Part shown: in pieces, positions 59,570 through 64,000 of the stretch
Position numbering within the stretch: position 1 is the stretch's first letter
Layout of the letters: each line of letters opens with the position of its first letter
Notes under the pieces: generated by a model
Databases searched by the model: none
The model's input: only the letters and a program-made list of their open reading frames with translations
Told to the model about the DNA's origin: nothing
Position numbers and translations under genes: made by a program
Source: Zingiber officinale
Taxonomy: Eukaryota; Streptophyta; Magnoliopsida; Zingiberales; Zingiberaceae
Direction of reading: 5' to 3'
DNA: 64,000 nt
NCBI RefSeq assembly: GCF_018446385.1
Contig: NC_055987.1
Location: 86,795,418 to 86,859,417 of the forward strand

Positions 59570-62016
59570 TACCAAATATTTCAGAGTGAAATGATTTTAA
59601 TAGGAGGTGACCTAAATGAGCATGTCGGAGTGAAAAATGAGGAATATGAGAGGGTACATGAGGGTTATGGGTTTGGAACGAGAAATGAGGAATGAAAAAC
59701 TATATTAGATTTTGCGATATCATATGACCTTATATTAGCTAATACGTTTTTTAAGAAAAGAGAAGAACACTTAGTCACGTTCAAAAGTGGGAATAATAAA
59801 TCGCAAATTGACTATCTTATGGTTAGGAAAAAGGATAGAAAGATTTATAAAGATTGCAAGGACATCCTTTAAGAAAACTTAACTACCCAATATAGGTTAG
59901 TAATGTTGGATATACGTCTTAAACATAGTATCAATAGAAAGAAAATATATATGACTCCTAGAATTAAGTGGTGGAAGGTAAAAGATGGGAAGCAAAATAT
60001 ATTTAAGGAGAAGGTAGGAGTACAAGCATTAGGTGAAATATACGGTGATTTTAATATGATATGGGATAAGATGATATCAAAGTTAAAAATAGTAGCTTAG
60101 AGTGTACTCGGTGAGTTAAAGAGAATTGCACCAAGTAAGGAATCTTGGTGGTAGAATGAGAAAGTACAAGAGAAAGTGAAGGAAAAACGAATAGCTTATA
60201 AAGAATTATATATTTGTCATAACGAGGAAAACTTAAAAAAATATACAAGAAAGAAGCTAAGAGAGTAGTGGATGAAGTAAAAAATGAGACTTTTGAATGA
60301 TTATATCAAAAATTGGATACAAAAGAAGGGGAAAGAGATATTTATAGAATAGCTAAAGTGAGAGAAATCCAAATAAAATATATTAAAGATGAATGTAATA
60401 GGGTACTAGTAAACTATGAAGAAATAAAAAAGCGGTGGAAGTGGTATTTTATCAACTTTTTAATGAAGGTTTAGGTGACCAACTTAATTTAGGTAATTTA
60501 AGTAGGTCAAATGTGCATAGAAATTTAAATTTTTATCGTAGAATTCAAACTTCAGAAGTAGAATAAACTTTAAATAGGATGCATAATGAAAAAGCTGTTG
60601 GACGGATATTTCGATAAAGGTATGGAAGTGCCTAGGAAAACAAAGTATTGAATGACTTATAAAATTATTTAACATGATATTGAAAATAAAAAAAATACTT
60701 GATCAACGGAGGATAAGTATTCTAGTTCCCTTGTATAAGAACAAAGAACACGTACAAAATTGTGCAAAATATAGGGGTTTTAAACTAATAAGTCATACCA
60801 TGAAACTTTGGGAAAAAGTAATAGAAAAAAGATTAAGAAAGGAGACTACGGTGACCGAAAATCAATTTGGATCATGTCTGGGAGGGCGATAATAAAAGCT
60901 ATATATCTTCTTAGACAATTAATTAAAAAATATCTGAAGCAAAAGCAATATCTACACATGATATTTATTGGCTTAGAAAAAACTTATGATAGAGTCTCAA
61001 GAGAAATTATATAGAGAATTCTAAAAAATGGACGTGTTAGCGTAACATATATTGAACTAATTAAGGATATGTATGAGGATGTAACGATTAGAGTAAAAAA
61101 CTTTAGGCGGAGTAACTGAAGTATTTCCAATAAAGATAGGGTTACATCAAAGATCAACTCTAAGTCCCTATCTTTTTATACTAATTATGGATAAACTCAT
61201 TGCAGATATTCAAGACACAGTATCGTGGTGTATGTTGTTTGTAGATGATATTATTTTGGTAAATGAAACACGTCAAGAAGTAAATGCTAAACTAGAATCT
61301 TGACGGGAAACACTTGAAGGGTAAAATTTTAGGCTTAGTAGAATAAAGACAGAATATATGGAATTTAAGTTTAGCAATATTAGTAATAATGAGGCAATTG
61401 TTAAGATAGGAGATGACGAGTTGTCTGAAATTGAGAGCTTAGATATTTAGGATCATTTTTACAAAATGATAGAGGGATTGAGAGAGATGTCTTACATAAA
61501 ATACAAGCAGGATGATTGAAATGGAAGAGTGTCGGTTGTTTTATGTGATTGTATTTTATGTGATCGTAAAGTACCTCTAAAACTTAAAAAAGAATTCTAC
61601 AAAACTACAGTTAGACCTGTTATGTTATATGGAGTTGAATGTTGGGCTATAACTAGTGCACATGAGCAAAAGATGAGGATGTTAAAGTGGATGTGTGGAT
61701 AGAATAAGAAATGAGAGCATTAGAGAGAAAGTGAGTTGTATCTATTGAGAGAAAACTCCGAGAGATGCCTTTAAGATGGTACATGCATGTACGTAGACAC
61801 TAATAAATGCTCCAGTTAGACGATATGAATTATGACAAACACACATATCAAACAAGGAAGAGGAAGAAAAAAAAAAAGAAGACTTGGTTAACAATAATAA
61901 AATAAGTTAAAATTTATTTAAGTATAGATGATGATATAGTAGGAGATAGAGTTCAATAGTGTAAAAGGATCCATATAGCGACCCCATCTAGTTGGATAAG
62001 GCTTGGTTGTTGTTGT
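59570..62016 (+). mobile_element. RTE-type LINE, 5'-truncated, with readable endonuclease and RT remnants
   Basis: The + strand starts within the endonuclease (MILIGGDLNEHVGVKNEEYE, then LDFAISYDLILANTFF-like text). It proceeds to RT: ISILVPLYKNKEHVQNCAKY, RGFKLISHTMKLWEKVIEKR, ENQFGSCLGGR, IFIGLEKTYDRVSREI and FVDDIILV (near 61240). It ends near 62016 with the family tail GGATAAGGCTTGGTTGTTGT. Stops and frameshifts prevent function. It is less decayed than the copy in intron 3. Confidence 0.82.
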
Positions 62017-62584
62017 ATTAAATTTAAGTCCAAAGGGCCTAGGCTTTGTCCAAGAGCACTAGTCCCTAGGCTAGTTGGCACCACTCTAGATTATGTCTAG
62101 CACGACCTATATGAGGCCTTGTCAAGCATCTTGGTCGTAGCCTATGACATCTATAGATTCCATTATAAGATGAGAAGGTGGATAAGTACACTGAAGATAT
62201 ATATAGATAAGTGGATGATGCAAATAAAGATAGGGGTACCCATTATTTAGTTCAGATTGAAAAATCAAAGCAAAGTTGGTCAAATTTTGATTGTCTGGTT
62301 TCCTTGCTAAATCTATTTGTTTCAGGTTGACCAAAGGTTTGAAGCATAATTAAATTTGAATTGATTATTTATAAACCAAATCAAATCACTGAGTTCCCTT
62401 GTCTACTTCATTAGAGGAAGAAAAAGCAAGAGGGAGAAAGGGATCAATTTGGCGTTCCTTCCTTCACTTGTGATTTTAGAGTGGATGAAAGTGGGGAACA
62501 ATGTTGAAAAGAATTGGTTTAACCCTGCATGTACGTGGGAATGACAACATTGAAAGACTAATTTTTTGTCTGTGTGGATATACG

Positions 62585-62845
62585 AGGATGAACTCAATAG
62601 AGAACATTAGAGAGAGTTATAGTTGCACCTATTGAGAAAAAATTTTGGAGACCACGTTTAAGATGATAGACATTTACTTAGGCGATGTGAAATTATGATA
62701 AATATGCACATTAAACGAAGAATGCCAAAGAAGATTTGGTTAACAATAATTAAATAGAGTAAAATTTATTTAAATATAGACGATGATATAGTAGTAGATA
62801 AAGTTTAATGACATAGAAGAATCCATATAGCTGTTATTGTCTATT
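62585..62845 (+). mobile_element. RTE-type LINE 3' tail fragment
   Basis: It resembles 61690-61990 of the longer LINE (shared TAGAGAGA, AAGATTTGGTTAACAATAA, GATGATATAGTAGTAGATA and ATCCATATAGC) and carries no protein. Confidence 0.65.
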
Positions 62846-63370
62846 TTAGCAAATAAACAATGGAAATTTCTTTTTTTCCCTCTTCCCATTTCTGATCCTT
62901 TCTTTGCTATCTTTCTCCACCCAAATAGACAGCCATAAAATTATCATTGATGGGCTTTGAAATTTCAGTCTTCATGCTAAAAAATTCAACATTACTAATA
63001 CTATTTTACTATATGTGTGATGAATGAATGAAAAATACCATGATCCCCTAATGACTATTCATAAGTCTGTCATATTGTCATATTAATTGCAAGTCTTAAC
63101 AAATTGGATGGTTGGAAAATCTCTGTTATCCACAAGCTATAAGGCAAGCCTATACCATTCTTTTGATTGTAAGATTCGGGCCCTTTGCAAATAAAGTAAC
63201 CTTTGATATGAAGCATGGTTTAAAATACCATTCTGTGCGGGGCGAAACTTACCCTTCCGCTTGTGGCCTGAAACCTGCACCGATAGTCCAAAGGTTTCGA
63301 GGCCCACAACCAGCCTTAGAGGCATCACACGAGCCCCATGGCGGAGGCAAACTCGTTGCACGAGTCTTGC

Positions 63371-64000
63371 GGTCGCGGAGGTGTTGTGTGAGCTCAGCGA
63401 CTTGTCGAGGACTCATCTCTTGATGCCGCGGTGCACTCGTTGCGTGTGGCTTGCAGCAGACTCGCCGCGAGAGCCCAATGGCCGTGGCAGATTCGTCGTG
63501 AGCTCCACATGGCGGACTTGTCGCACAACAGGTGCAACAGTTCAACGAATAGTAAAATTAAATAAACGCATATTAATAATTTCAATCAATTTATAGCTAT
63601 AGTCGGGATATTTTAATAGGTTTAACTAAACCCTAATAAAATTATCCCATAAATTATATATATATATATATTGTATTTTAAATATTTAGATTAATTTTTA
63701 TTCTTAATTAATATATTTTATATTGGTCGCGGAGGTGTTGTGTGAGCTCAGCGACTTGTCGAGGACTCATCTCTTGATGCCGCGGTGCACTCGTTGCGCG
63801 TGGCTTGCAACAGACTCGCCGCGAGAGCCCAATGGCCGTGGCAGTTTCGTCGTGAGCTCCACATGGCGGACTTGTCGCACAACAGGTGCAACAGTTCAAC
63901 GAATAGTAAAATTAAATAAACGCATATTAATTATTTCAATCAATTTATAGCTATAGTAGGGATATTTTAATAGGTTTAACTAAACCCTAATAAAATTATC
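63371..64000. repeat. 354-bp tandem repeat at the right edge (at least 1.8 units)
   Basis: Unit 1 is 63371-63724, and unit 2 starts at 63725 and is cut by the window end. Each has a GC- and CpG-rich first half (GGTCGCGGAGGTGTTGTG... to CAACAGTTCAACG) and an AT-rich second half. Copies differ at only a few bases. A further GC-rich block (63241-63370) precedes unit 1. Open frames on both strands (63112-63950) simply follow the GC-rich part. Confidence 0.85.

Larger units (their letters stand above)
57144..64000 (+). other. Intron 4 (start), repeat-filled, running off the window
   Basis: No exon continuing the protein (expected GYEA or GFEA, then a LisH-CTLH region) is visible to 64000, so the intron is longer than 6.8 kb if the gene is complete. 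It contains LINE copies (58134-58880, 59570-62016, 62585-62845) and a GC-rich tandem repeat at the right edge. Positions 57300-58130 have moderate GC and no coding similarity. Positions 58900-59560 and 62850-63240 hold nothing I recognise. Confidence 0.65.

Noticed and set aside
63112..63950. Several open frames on both strands at the right edge
   Set aside because: They follow the GC-rich halves of a tandem repeat and overlap in all frames; none resembles a protein.

Overview
The window is repeat-rich nuclear DNA from a flowering plant, probably a monocot. This rests on nested Ty1/copia and Ty3 LTR retrotransposons with initiator-Met primer sites, a CACTA transposon carrying plant gene pieces, RTE-type LINEs, a Helitron and a spliced plant gene. 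I cannot name the species. Only one host gene looks intact, an SPRY-domain RanBPM-like gene on the + strand from 45911. The window ends inside it.

Positions 1-36.5 kb are a stack of nested insertions. The oldest layer is the 3' part of an Athila/Tat-like Ty3 element (+ strand, 32555 to about 36470). A Tekay/Del-like chromovirus (- strand, before 1 to 32554) lies against it. A Ty1/copia element with 2.6-kb LTRs (- strand, 3021-26097) interrupts the chromovirus integrase and is flanked by an unusual 40-bp duplication. Two younger elements sit inside that copia: a 4.1-kb non-autonomous CACTA transposon (8121-12232) in its integrase, and a full-length 9.3-kb Angela-like copia (14741-24041) in its 5' LTR with a perfect 5-bp target duplication. 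The CACTA element carries exon-intron fragments of three unrelated host genes, all on the - strand: PP2A catalytic subunit exon 1, a nicotinamidase exon, and five exons of the alpha mitochondrial processing peptidase. This Pack-CACTA is the most interesting object in the window.

Positions 36.5-45.6 kb are AT-rich intergenic DNA. They hold a solo LTR of the same Angela-like family (37782-39593, perfect 5-bp target duplication), three TA microsatellites and a small Helitron-like element (44560 to about 45223), followed by the gene.

The RanBPM-like gene has four recognisable exons (45911-46272, 48425-48571, 48902-48988, 57098-57143) joined by canonical GT-AG introns in a continuous frame of 214 codons. 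They encode a complete SPRY domain. Intron 3 is 8.1 kb, and intron 4 is more than 6.8 kb and runs off the window. Both are filled with RTE LINE copies in either orientation, local duplications and, at the right edge, a GC-rich 354-bp tandem repeat. The expected LisH-CTLH-CRA exons were not found and should lie to the right. The retroelement genes carry many stops that look like C-to-T (or G-to-A) changes of CAG, CGA and TGG codons, which fits decay by deamination of methylated cytosine.
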